Positions 1 through 16,200 of a stretch of DNA of 62,125 nt are shown here, in pieces. The notes under the pieces are model-generated. The model saw only the letters and a list, made by a program, of their open reading frames with translations, did not search any database and had not been told where the DNA came from. How positions within the stretch are numbered: the first letter of the stretch is position 1; each line of letters starts with the position of its first letter. The position numbers and the translations under genes are program-made. The DNA comes from Poronia punctata (lineage: Eukaryota; Ascomycota; Sordariomycetes; Xylariales; Xylariaceae): contig MU401670.1 of the NCBI GenBank assembly GCA_022579005.1, forward strand, positions 1 to 62,125. The letters are read 5' to 3'.

Positions 1-639
1 AGTTTAAATTTAATTATATTATATTTAATAAATTATTTATATTATAATTTAACTAAACTAACTTATAATTTAATATTTTTATTAAAATAAAAAAAAGTTA
101 ACTAAGTATATATTTATAAAAAAAACTTACTATAAAGTATATAAGCGTAGTAAGTTATTAAAAATGTTTTTTATGTTAATATTAAAAAAAAAAATATTAG
201 CTTTAAATAAAAAAAAAGTATTAGCTTTTAAGCAATATTTTTAATAACTTTTATAATAAAAAAAACTTTAGCTTAAGCGCTTTATATTTTAGCTTTAATT
301 TTTAAAAAAAATAATATAATAGCTATGCTTATTAGTTTAAAATTATATAACTAAAAAAATAATTATATAACTTATAAACTATATATATTATTATAAAATA
401 AGTTTAAAGTAGTACTAAATATTGCTTTTGCTTAGCTAAACTTACTTAGTAAAACAATTTAATTAGTTATATACTTATATTTTTAGCTAAGTATTTATAT
501 ATAAATAGTAAGAAAATAAATCTTAGCGTAGCTAGTCTTTTTTTTTTCTTTTTAACTTAAAATCTTTTATATAGCGTTAATATATAGCTATTATGCTTTA
601 TTAATTATTATATATATATATATTATTAAACTTTTAATT

Positions 640-2200
640 TATTTAATAAAAAGAAATTTATTTAAATTATATAAATAAGTAAACTATTATTATAAACTTA
701 TTATATACTTTTTAACTAATATATTTAAAACTTTTAACTACTTATATTAGCTTTAATATAAAATACTTTAAATAGTTTAATTAAGCTTTATAAGCAATAT
801 ATAAGGAAATTAAAAGTATATTAAAAGTATAGCTAACTTATATTAAAAACAATATAGCAACTTTAAACTAAATAAGCGCTAACTTAATTAAACGTTTTTA
901 TAGCTAGATTAATAACTGATAATAAAGCTTAAAAATAAGCTAGCACGTTATAAAAGCTACTTATAAGTTAGCTAGCTAATATTTTAAAAGTATAACGCTA
1001 AAAATAAGTGCTTACTATATAATAAAAATTATATTAAATAAGGTTTTTAAACCTAGTTTATAAAATTTAAAACTATATAAAATATTTAACATATTTATAT
1101 TAAATAAGCTTAATAATATATTATTTATAAGCGTTTTAAGCTTTTAATAAAAAAGGTTAATAATAGGTTTAATATATAAAAAGCTAAAGTTAAAAAGTAC
1201 CTTTTTAAAGCTTTTTTATATATTTTATAAGTATTTATAAAAGCTTAAAACGCTGGTTATAAGCAATAGCTAAAGATTATATACTTAAATAAAAACTATA
1301 AAAAAGTATAATACTTTTTTTTTTAAAAAAAAAGCTTATAAGTAAGTTTAAAAGTATATAGTAGTTTAATATAATAAAGCTTAAACATTTATAAAATATA
1401 TTTAATAATAAGCTTATAAATATTTTAATTAGCATAAAGCTTTTAGCTAATAACTATATTGCTTATATAAATTATATTATAAAAGCTGCTAAGCAGCTTA
1501 AAAAGCTTTTAAGCTATAAGCTTTAAGTATATAACTAATTTACGTTTTTTAGTAATAAACGTTAATAGTAATATGCTTATAACTACTATTTTAAATATAA
1601 ATAAAAAAGGACTTTAAAGCTATTAAAGTTTTATAAAAATTATATTAATAGTAAAAGAAAAAGCTAGTATATAAAGTATTAAAAATATTTATTTTAATAA
1701 AAACTGTTTATTAAGCTTAGCTAAGCTATTAAAAAGTATAAAAGTTAATTATATAAGCGTTTTTTTTACTTTAGCTAAAAAGGCTATAAATTAGAAATAT
1801 AACTTAGAAAATAAATAACTTTTATATTTAATTATATATAAAAGCTTAAGCTAAAGCTAAATAAGTTATTAAATATTAAAAGCTATATAAATAACACTTT
1901 ATTTATTATAAGTATATTAATAAAACATTTTAATTTTATAAACATTTTATTAATAATAGTTAAAAGTATTATATAAATATAAGCAAATAACTTATATAGC
2001 GCTTAAAGCTAAAGTGTATATTAATAAAAAAGTATATATTAAAGCTAGTAATAAAAGCGTCTTTTATTTATATGTGTTTTTAAAATAATATATTAAATAT
2101 AAATAAAAACCCTTTTTTATAAGTTAATATAAACAGTTATTTAAAGCGTATTTATACTTATATAATTTTAAACTTATAGTATTATTTAGTATTAAAAAAG
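640..2200. repeat. RIP-mutated dispersed repeat, family R1, copy 1
   Basis: This stretch aligns by eye, in the same orientation, with 28450-30040. Shared landmarks are the words around 1840-1900 and 29685-29740 (a run reading aagctaaataagttatta), 1370-1420 with 29200-29260, and 1730-1745 with 29565-29580. Differences are mostly C/T and G/A transitions plus small indels, as expected for two copies mutated independently. No domain could be recognised from the degenerate frames, so the transposon class is unknown. The edges are approximate. Confidence 0.65.
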
Positions 2201-4892
2201 GTTTAAAAGAATTATATAAATAGCTTATAAAAATATATAGTTATTAAAAAGGATAAAAACTTAGTTATTTATAGAAAAAAGTATAGCTTTTGCTTTTAAA
2301 ACTAGTTACTTAACCTAGCTACTATTTATATTATTATAGCTATATTTTAAGCGCTTATTATATACTTTATATAAACGTTATATAAATAAGTTAAAAAAAC
2401 TAGTATATTTAGTATCTCTTTTATAAATATTAAAAAAGCTTTTACTTTAAATCTATTAAGCCTTTTAAAAGTTATTAAATTTATAGCTTTATTTAATAAA
2501 AGCAGCTTTATTATATATGCTTTTTTAACTATTTTAAAGTAAATTATATAATATAATAAATTTAAAGATTTTTAAATAAATTACTTTAACTTTATATTAA
2601 AAGAGGTTTAGTTAAAGTAAACATATTAACTAGGTTTTAAAGGCTTTATATTAATAATAGCTTTATAAAGGTACTTTAAAAAGCATAACTTAGTATATTA
2701 TATATATAATAAATTGCTAAGTAACTAAGTTTAAAAAGTAATATAAAGGGTTAGCTATATATATAAAAAATAACATTAAGCTAGCTTTTTTAATTTTATA
2801 ACTACTTTATTATATAAAAATATAATAAGCATATATACTAATTATTTTATAATTTCTTTTAGCTAAAGAAGTTGCTCTTCTTAGCACTTTTAAAGGTAAA
2901 ATAAATTAATATATTATAAAAACGAAATTTAATAAAATTAATATAATGCTTTATTTAATAAATTATATTGTTTATATCTAGTAAAATAAAAAATAGTTAA
3001 AAATAGTGCTAAGATTAGCATAGCTTTTATATATATTAAACATATAAAATTAACATATATATATAACCAGTTTATAAGTGCGCGTTGCTTAACTTTTATT
3101 GTTAAAAATACTTATATTTATTTTAGTTATATATATATTAAATAGTATAACCTATGCTTTATTTATAATAGCTATAAAGTAAATTATGTTTACTGCTTAA
3201 ATAAATAATAAGTAAAATATGCTTTATATATTTTACTTTATATTATTATATACTTTTTATTTTAGCTTTATTTTTAATATTATAATTATTAAATAACTTA
3301 ATAGTATTTTTACTTAATACTATATAAATAATATATAGCGCATATGCTTTATACTAAGTATATCCTTTTTTTTAGTTATTATATATAACCTTGTTATTAA
3401 TAAACTTAAAATTTTTATAGTATAATATATAAAGTGCATAGTTAATTTTTTAATTAATATGCTAGATATATTATATCTTTTAAAATAAGTTTTATTTTTA
3501 TTAATATTAAATTAATTATTATTTAATTTGCTAATATATACTAACTACCTTTTTACTTTAATAGTAATTATTTAATTACTTTTAATATAGGCTTATTATT
3601 TATTATATACCCCTTATTTATATTAAATAATATAAGTATTATAATAAAGCTTTTTTAACTTTTATAATATAAAAGAATATATAAAAATAAAACTTAATTT
3701 TTAAACTAAATTTAAATATAATAAATTAAATATAACTAATTAAATTATTTTTACTAGTATAGTAAGTAAAATAAGTATAAAAAATAGCTTAAAATAACTA
3801 GCACTTTTAGCTTTTATAGTTATATTTAGCTAAAAGTTTTATAATTTTTTTTTAAAAAAACGTATAGTTAGTACTTTATTTAACTACTTATTTTATAACT
3901 AAATATTTATTTATACCTTATATTTTATTAAATATAAACTTTATACTTTTATTTTTAAAAAGTTTTTAAGTACTTTAAATTCTTTTGCTTTATTATATTG
4001 CGCTTATATATTAGTTAAATATACTTTTATTAATATTTTTAATTAAGTTTATATTTATTTAGCGCTTAAAATACTTTATTTTTATATACTAGTTTTTTTT
4101 ATATACTTATACTTTTTAGTTATTAAAAATGTTTTTATTAAATATTAACTTTTTAATTTAAATTAATACTTTAATTGCTAATTATTATAAGTTAATTAAA
4201 AAATAATAAATTTATCATTTATTTATTTTTATTTATTTTTATACTAGGTATATTAGCTAATTATATAGTACTTTTATAAGTATAAAAAATAAACCTTTTT
4301 ATTTATATTATAAGCTTTTTAAAACCTTTTACTTTTTAACTAACTTATATATATATAAACTATTTACTTTTTAACGCTTTTATTATATATACTATATTAA
4401 CTTTAAGCACTTTATTTTAAAACCTTATTAGCTAGTAAGCTAAAAAAATATAATTTTTTTTTTTAATATTAAAGTAAAGCTTTTTATATTAAGTTAAGCT
4501 TTTAAAAGCTATATTTATTAGCTAACCTTTATATAAGCATAATATAATTTTAAAAACTAAATATTTTACTATTTAATATAATAATAAATATATAATTAAA
4601 TTATTAAAAAATATTATTTTATAAAAAATAAATTTATAATATATATATATATATAGCTACTAAGTATAATAAAAAATAATTAATAAAACACTTTTAATAA
4701 TATATATATATATATATATTTAATAATAATAACTAGGTTTATAAAGTTATTATTATATAAAAAGTAATAAAGCTTTTTTTAATAAGTTAACCTAGTTAAT
4801 ATTAAAGCAATTTAGCTTTAAAAATACTTTAACTAGTTATTATAAAGGTGTAAAACTAGTTATTACTTTTTACTATTAACTATAAGTACTAT

Positions 4893-4930
4893 ATAGCGTA
4901 TAGAATATAGCGTATAGAATATAGCGTATA
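4893..4930. repeat. 14-bp tandem repeat at AT-block/gene-island boundary
   Basis: The unit atagcgtatagaat occurs 2.7 times in perfect register (4893-4906, 4907-4920, then a partial copy). It lies at the junction where the AT-rich block gives way to normal-composition DNA. Confidence 0.8.
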
Positions 4931-5576
4931 TATATATGCATAGAAATTCTTGTTTTTATATTATTGCTTGTCTGCTAAATCAAACACATTGTTCTTGGCA
5001 ATGTAGCTTTGTACGCTGCGATAGGAAACCGCGCAGGTGTAAATCCCACAGCTGTTACAATTGTCCCAAGTGGTTTAAGTAACTTGGTTTGTCCCGGAGG
5101 ACATTTGATCTGGTCCGTAATTCCTATTATCACCCCACAACTATATATAATCAAATAAAGGCCTTAGTTTATAAGCAATGATTAATTTAATTTTAGAATG
5201 TAGACCATAATGTTGATGGACCTCGGCGTCTATGATGCTAAAAGCCAGATGCCGCGGTGAGTAGTTGGACTATGGCTTATTCTTCCTCGACATAAAATAG
5301 AAATAATACCACGGTGAGCAAGGTATATTTCAGAGTGTAGGCAAGGGTTTTAGCGCACAAGGCTCGCAGGCGGACTACAGTAGCAAATGCGAGCATCAGG
5401 ATCTCACGAATCTCACCCTTACCGGCCCCATGGACTGCAGGTGTGATGATTTTTTGTTGTCTTTCTCAATTGAGAGTGCTCCGGCAAGCCTAGTGCGAAG
5501 CCATTCCTGAACTCCTGTAAAAGATGCAGCACAAATAAACATCTTCAATCGTCCCAGTCCAGCTCAAATACAATGT
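4931..5576. other. Intergenic DNA downstream of rpl12, with a possible exon relic
   Basis: Normal-composition DNA between the AT block and the rpl12 stop codon; it should hold the rpl12 3' UTR and polyadenylation region. On the plus strand a frame at about 4978-5157 stays open for roughly 58 codons and reads like protein (for example the segments AAIGNRAGVNPTAV and CPGGHLIW). It follows an in-frame stop and has no ATG. It could be one exon of a gene whose remainder has been lost in the AT block, or chance. I do not recognise a family. Confidence 0.3.
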
Positions 5577-6440
<864 letters not shown>

Positions 6441-7171
6441 CTTGGTCGATTCTGCAAAGTTGAGTGATTCTGAGATATTTTGTGGAGTGGTGGTGTTTAG
6501 ATGCCTCTCCGTCAGAAAGTTTGGCTAGAAGGTATTGAAAATAGTTTGTGGGTTCAAGGCAACATAGGGCTGGGATAAATTTCAAGCGACAGACAGTTGG
6601 CAGAGACTCCATGTAGGACCGGCACACATTCTGGACCGCAAACAATTGACCAGCCCGCGTAGTCCCACATTTCTCCTGTGCCAAAGGTACCCACCCAGGG
6701 TGCCACAGTGCCAGGGGGCTTTACACGTACAGGACCTCTATCACAAATGAGACAGAAGTACAAAAGCGGCAAATAAAGCATGCAGGCAGTATATATAATT
6801 GGACTCAATGGGAATCGAGGCCCTGGTGCCCTTTCAACCTTAGGTAACCTTAAAGAAACCAACCAAATCACAACAAGGACAGTTTTTTCGTCGTACACGC
6901 CGCGCAGCCTACTAGATCTGAATGCTTACGTACAACGGATTACACTATACTCGGAGAGACAACCAGTTCCTTTCATGCCCGGTCACACGTAATAGCAAGG
7001 GGCGCTGAGAGCATTGGGGGGGAGCAGCACGTGATCAAGGGAATGACAGCATGAAGATATGTTTTTGCATCTAATAATAAGGGGCGGGCATTGTCGCTGT
7101 ACAAAGCCTCGAGCCTTTCTGCCCGTCCACGGCTCTACATGGTCCCACACGTAGGTTAAAGCCAGGAAACC
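6441..7171. other. Intergenic region between sec23 stop and rpl12 start
   Basis: About 730 bp holding the sec23 3' UTR and the rpl12 promoter and leader. Short open frames on both strands (for example around 6554-6898) have no recognisable protein character. I see no clear ribosomal-protein promoter box. Confidence 0.6.
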
Positions 7172-9885
<2,714 letters not shown>

Positions 9886-10380
9886 GATACCGGATGGAGA
9901 TGATCCCTTGATGTTTCAGTGGCCTCCGTGGTCGGGGAAGAGCGCGTCGACGGGAGCGATTTTGCGGTATGGTCGAGGGCAAGTGACGGTTCTGATTCTG
10001 GGAATCACTTCTTCTGTGCCTGGACCGATGGCTGGAGTGAACAAATCGGGACCGTGAGGGGGGAGGCAAATCTGGGAAACTCGATCTACTGACAGACCTA
10101 TGTGGACAGACCTATGTGGAATGGTAATGCCGGCTGAAGAAATATAATGCGGTGAAGGCATTCGCGGATATCAGGGCGAGGCTGGCACGCCCTGCTTCCA
10201 AGGGGACAGGTAGCCAGTTGCTAGGGACTTTTAAGGGCCCCACAAATTATTTATGCGACTACGAAGGGGATGGGAGGTAGGCAGGTAGGTAGGTACTAAC
10301 CTAGGGATGAGGTATGTAGTATGTACGAGTAAGGTTAGGTAGGTAGGCAGTGACGTTATATAGCTCTAAGGTTTTAAAGT
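9886..10380. promoter_or_regulatory. sec23 upstream region with TAGG-type arrays
   Basis: Presumed promoter and leader of sec23 (minus strand). From about 10276 to 10350 it holds clustered TAGG/CCTA tetranucleotide units (ggcaggtaggtaggtact, then ggttaggtaggtaggcag). Composition falls into the AT block after about 10380. No TATA box or defined operator could be assigned. Confidence 0.5.
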
Positions 10381-12480
10381 ACCTAGGTACGTTAGATTTA
10401 AGATAAATAGCTGTTAGCACTATACCAACCTTAGATAGCAAAACTAAACTATAAATAAATTGTTTAATTATATTTAATAGGTTATAAATTATTTTAAAAC
10501 TAGTAATATTTAATTTTTTTAAAACATGTAAATAATTACTTTAAATGTTTATATTAAAAATAAATATTTATATTATTATTTACTATTTATATTTTTATAT
10601 ATATTAAGCTTTAATTTAAATGTTTTAAATTACTTTTATAATTTAAAAAATATATCATTAATTAAATAATTAATAAATATTATTATAAATATAATAAAGT
10701 AATTACTTATAAAATATATAATAGCTTATTATTAACTAAAATACTAGATTAATTAACGCTAAGCTAGTTATACTTTTTAAAGCTTAAATATTTACTTATT
10801 TAGTTAAATTAAAGTTATTTAATATATTTAATTTTTAAAATTGCTAGCAATATAACTTTATAACTAACTTATTACTTAAATCTTTATATTTTTATATTTT
10901 TATATTTTAATATTTTAATGTTTTTAAATTATAATATAATATTAATTTTTTTTTAAAAAAAATAGGTATTGTTTATAAATATTAAGTAATTTGCTAGTAA
11001 AAATATAAATAAGCTTAATATAAAATATAATATAATATCTAGATTTTAAAGTATAAAGTAGTATAATAATTAAAAAGATTAGTTAAAATTTTTTAATAGT
11101 ATATAAAAACTTTATTTAGCTAAATTTTAAACTTTAAAAGTTAAAGAAAAAATTAATTTACTATATATTAATAGTTAAATAAACTAGCTTTAATTAACTT
11201 TATTGTTTATAATCTACTTAAATATATAAAAGGCCTTTTATATAATTACAATAAAGTGCTTTTTTATTAAAAAAGCCCTTTATTATATTTAATAAACCCT
11301 TTATTTTAAGTTTTATATAAAATTGCCTTTGCTTTTTTTAAGTAAATGTTTTAAAAAGATTTAACTTTTTATATTATTAGTACTTACTAGTTAGCCTTTT
11401 AATCTATTATAAGTTTAGTTTAAAATACTAGTAGTTATATTTATATATTTATTTTAACTATTTAATTAAGTAGTTTTATTTATAATGTTAATAATTAGGT
11501 TAATAGTTAAATACTTCTTTTAACTTTATACACTTTTTTATTAGTGTTTTAAGTTGTATTTACTAGTTTTAAAAGTAAAATAGTTTACTTAAAAAGGTTA
11601 CTACTATATTTAAAAGGTTATAAGTATCCTATAAAAATAATAAAGTAAATATAAAGGTTTTTATTAATTTTAGTTTATATGCTAGGTTTTAATACGTTTT
11701 TTTACTTTTTATAAGCTAATATATTTTTAAAAGTATTTTTTAAGTAGTTAACCTAGTAAATAGTAGCTAGTATATAGCTTAAAACTTTGTTAACTTATTT
11801 TAATTTTTAATTTTTAATACTTAACATTAAAGTGCTACTTAGGTTTAGCTATAATAAAGCTTATAGCTAAGTAAGCCTTTTTTATATATATAAATAATTT
11901 TTTTTTAAAACGCTTATTAAGCATTTAAACTTTAAGCATATTTAAAAGGTTAATAAGCTTAAATTTAAAACATAATTTATAAAAAGTTAATTAATTGCTT
12001 TATAGTATATAATATAAAAGTTTTATTATAAAATAAAAATTAGCTTAATTTAAATTAAGTTAAAGTAGTTATAAATATAAAAGTAAATTATAAGTTTTAT
12101 TATTTAATTTTTTAAATAGTTTTTTTACTTTATAAGTAATAAGCTATAATTATTATTAGTTTTATATTTATAAACTTATATATTTTCTTTTTAAAAACTA
12201 AAAAAAACTTATAACTTTAATTAAATATAATACTTTTAAATATACTTTAATTATTAGTAAATAACTAATATATAAACACTATAGTTTATTTTTTTTTAGC
12301 TTTATACTTATTATTGCAAAAAATTAATATAGTATATATTAGTTTTTTTATTAAAAACTAGAAATACTATTATTTTTTATATATATAATATAATATATAG
12401 CTAAAATATTAATTTTTAAATATACTTAAAAAATAAAGTAATAATAATATATAAAACTAATAATCAAAGATTTTATTTTT
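10381..12480. repeat. AT-rich RIP-degraded repeat block
   Basis: About 2.1 kb of A/T-dominated DNA separating the rpl12/sec23 island from the glycosyltransferase island. No open frame survives. The segment at about 10750-11035 matches 52030-52325 in the same orientation and more weakly 32030-32170, showing this is dispersed repeat DNA. Confidence 0.8.
10750..11035. repeat. RIP-mutated dispersed repeat, family R2, copy 1
   Basis: Shares long words with 52030-52325, including aaagttatttaatata, then ttttaaaattgctagcaa, and an ending in atataaataagcttaata. Differences are mainly C/T and G/A. A shorter related piece lies at 32030-32170. Element type is unknown; similarity fades beyond the stated limits. 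Confidence 0.6.
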
Positions 12481-13291
12481 GTCTAATTTAATTCTTGCTA
12501 GATATAAGCCTGCAAAATCTAGTAACAATAGCAAATGCAGCCTTCTAATTGGTCAGATACCTGTAAACCATTATTGCTATATAAATCACAATTGCGGCCC
12601 CCACTGCGTGCAGAGGGGTTTCCAAGGGTGTACCCCCTAGTAGGTGCCTAGGCTGGTAGCATAGCACCCTTAACTAGGCTCTTTTGTCGTCGCCTACTGG
12701 TAAGCGGACTGGCCTCAAGCACCCATCGTTCTTTCGCGGCTGTAGCTTACGCCGCACTGCCTTCTCTCCTCTTTATTATTCAGTATACTTATATCAACCC
12801 AGCAGGCTGTCGGTTATTTGCCTGGTCGATCGCGGTGCGCATCTTCCCCACGGTCTCCGGATCTTGTCGTGTTTTCTTCCCTTTCTTGTCAATCTACCCG
12901 CATACACGACACCCCGCTACCATCTCTCCCTTTTCCTCTGGCTGGACTAGACTCGACTTGAACATACTTTAAACCGTCCTTGATTGACTCGGTTGCCTCC
13001 TTACACGCCCAGCTTGTTTGCCGTGGCTGCGGAGTCCCTCCAACGACAAAGAAAACGGACTGGTGGCCAGATGGATTACTGTTGATGCTGGAAGCCTTAC
13101 TGCCTGCTGGTGCTGCGGATGTGGCTACGATCAGGATCTGCCCTCTGCAGGTAATTACGAGGACAATGCACATTGTTTAACTCCCGTAAGCGGTGTCTTA
13201 CCTTGGGGGCTATCATGAAACTGCGCATTGAGAGACATCTCTCCCTGCCGCTCTTTTCTGAGCTATTGGTGTTTCTATTGTAGCGAGCCAG
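12481..13291. promoter_or_regulatory. Upstream region and leader of the TPR/GT41 gene
   Basis: Normal-composition DNA upstream of the glycosyltransferase start. The stretch 12730-12940 is pyrimidine-rich, as is common near fungal transcription starts. A possible 5' UTR intron runs from the GTAATT at 13151 to the TAG at 13281-13283, eight bases before the chosen ATG. Joining the upstream open frame through that intron would put a stop in frame, so I treat this region as non-coding. Confidence 0.45.
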
Positions 13292-16200
13292 ATGATTCCC
13301 TTAATACAACGGCACCACGTGGTGCACAATGCCCAGCTTCATATGGACGATACTGTCACGCCCACCCCTTCTCTCCCAGGCCAGCAATATTATGGGCATT
13401 TCCCGTTTCTGGACCACCGTGTGCCGCGCTCGAATGCCTCGGATTCTCTTTCACTCGGCCGTGGCGTTATTGCCCAGCGTTTCTCACGGCCGCCCATTCC
13501 CTTGCCGAACCCCGCGCTGTTATCTGAGCTTCCGGTCCACCGCCATCTTCTTGAAGAGCAACCGGAATATCAACTCCGACGAAAGACACCCAACGGGACC
13601 ATCGATGCTGGGTATGATGGGAATCCTTCCCATCTCGCGTCTGGTCCTCCACCCTTCAAGCATATGCACATGGGGAGACCTGGGGCCTTTCCCGCACCCG
13701 TTCACAGCCCGTCGACCTCTTCTATCCACCTAAGGTCCGCTAATGAACACTGGACGCATTCGGGTTTAAATAGCTCTGAGGCTCCCGGCATGGTCTACTT
13801 AGATGTTGACCCGACGTGCTCGGGAATTATACAGCAAGCCCATTCGTTTCCATTCACCACAGCCCTGGCCCTTGACTCTGCGCCAAATGGGCTGCCTCGT
13901 CAGCATTGCAATGTCGTGCATCCTGTACCACCTTTCTCACGCCCTATTTTCCAACAGTCACCAGGGCCTGCCATAGTTCATGGTGGCTATGTGCTGCCGC
14001 CCTCGGCGTGGCCCGAGGCCAACGCTGCGAGTTATACACATGCCCTCAACGCCGAAATATCCGCCTATCACAACATTTACAACCGTTCGTCCCCCAATTA
14101 CTACGGGTTGGAACGGCTCGCCAACCAACCACCCACTCACCCATTAGGCCCACGTCTACTCTACGACGTTCATCCAGGAGTCATTCAGGCGCAATCCCAA
14201 AAGCTTGAATCCCTTACGCTGGACGCTGAACGATACAAGGTCAATATGTCGCACGGGCGCGAGTCCTCTTCGCCCGCGCACTTTAGGGAAAAGGTTCTTG
14301 CACTTGGACATCGTACATACATGGGTCTCTTAAATTATTTGCATCAGAACAAGAAGTCCTCGAGCCGCACGACCGTTGCGTCTCGGACGTCGTCTAGAAT
14401 GTCTATATTTCCGAAACCATCAAAATCTCCGAGCTACTCCAGCAGCCCTCTCCTTTCGCCCCAGGGCTCAGCGGGCCTGGCCTTTACAATCGATAAAGGT
14501 GCAAGCTTGCTTAATGAATCCCAGACTCATGTGCATGTGGCTTATCGCGCCCAGTCATTGTCCAAGCATCACTTCCAAAGAAGTGAATGGCACACGAGCA
14601 TACCATACAGAGACACCACGAGCAGTCACCTATGGACCCAAGATATCGGTCACGTGTCCGGGGATATAGGGCCTGGCAGCCCCCTCACTAGGGCCAAAAG
14701 CGTTATAGGCATGCTGACGGAGTTATGTGAGCAGAGTGAATGGAAATGGATTGAAGGGATGCTACTTGGTGGCTGCCTTCATTACGGCCTCGAGAACTAC
14801 GAGCAGTCACTGGAGTGGTTTCAGCGGATTGTCTCGCTTGATGATAGGTAAGCTCTTCACTTCATGTACCGCTTCTTGCATTGCTCATTAGTGTTGATAG
14901 TCACGTCGAGGCTGTGTCGAACATGGCTGCTTCCTTGTACTGTTTGGACCGACTTGAAGATGCGGAAAAATACTGGCTGCAGGCTATTCGTAGACAACCC
15001 GCGTACCTCGAAGCGGTCGAGCTTCTAGTCCATCTCCTCAGCACGAATCATCGGAATGAGGAAGCTGTCGAAATCATCACTTTTGTTCAGCAGGCACTGC
15101 GACTGGATCATAACTTACCTAGCACAACCGCCGGGGCTGATACAAATTCCCGCGGTGGTATCCCCTCCTCAGACCATGTAATGCCACCACAACCACTGCA
15201 CGGAGGGTCAGATAGTCGTCGAACCTCCCAACGGGATGCTCCAGCATTTGGATTGAGTGGCTACTCCGTCCCTGCTAGTGAGAATGGTCGGATGATCGCC
15301 TTAATCCACGCCAAAGGAAATCTGCTGTACGCCCTGAAAGACATAGACCGGGCCTCGGACGCTTTCGAGGAGGCCGTGTTAATCAGTGCTGGCAAGTCGC
15401 TGCAGTGTATCCGCGCACTGATCTGTAGGATTCAGTCAGTGCTGTCAGATCCTCTTGTGCCCAATGCATCTCACGTGCCATACCCAGGGCCACTTTTGCT
15501 TCCGCCAGAGCGGGCGAGATGCACAGCGCAGTTAGTTTTTGCCACTGACGGAGAACTTCCCGGCTTACGATACATACCCGAAGGGACCCAAAAAAAAACA
15601 GCTGTATCCACAACGAGCAACTCTCTCTTATCGCTGGCAAAGATCTTCCAAGACGCAATGTCAAATGGCGGCTCCTATCCACGGCTTCTCCAGCAACCAC
15701 CGGGCGTAAGTGATATTCTGGCTTTGTATTATTTATCACTTTCTCTGTCCGAAAGCCCCTCGACTGCCAATAATGTTGGGATCCTCCTCGCCAGCATTCA
15801 GCACGCCCGAACCTTGTCGACCCTCCCGCCAGGCGAGAGTCATACCACCCCTCAGATCCCTGGTATTACCCCCGGCAGTGGGCTGGCCCTCGCCCTGGCC
15901 TATTATCACTATGGCCTCTCTCTCGACTCCAAGCATGTTCACCTCCACACGAACCTCGGAAGCTTATTGAAGGACATCGGCCAGTTGGACCTTGCCATCC
16001 AGATGTATGAGCGGGCTGTCTCCTGCGATGGCACCTTTGATATTGCGCTTACGAACTTGGCAAATGCTGTAAAGGACCGAGGACGTATCAGTGATGCTAT
16101 TGGGTATTATAGGCGGGCCGTCTCTTCTAACCCGCAATTTGCCGAGGCCGTATGCGGTCTATCTACGGCGCTGAACTCTGTCTGCGACTGGCGAGGCCGG

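Larger units (their letters stand above)
1..4930. repeat. AT-rich RIP-degraded repeat block
   Basis: Almost entirely A/T, with no open frame of useful length on either strand. The remaining C and G sit mostly in GCT, AGC, CGC and ACG contexts, while CpA and TpG are rare and TpA is very common. That is the product expected of repeat-induced point mutation. A segment at about 640-2200 aligns with 28450-30040, so at least part of the block is a mutated dispersed repeat. The block ends in a 14-bp tandem repeat at 4893-4930, after which composition changes abruptly. No functional gene is visible. Confidence 0.85.

Noticed and set aside
13085..13150. Short upstream ATG frame that could be a first coding exon of the GT41 gene.
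   Set aside because: Splicing it to the only good acceptor (13283) gives an immediate stop, so it cannot extend the protein.
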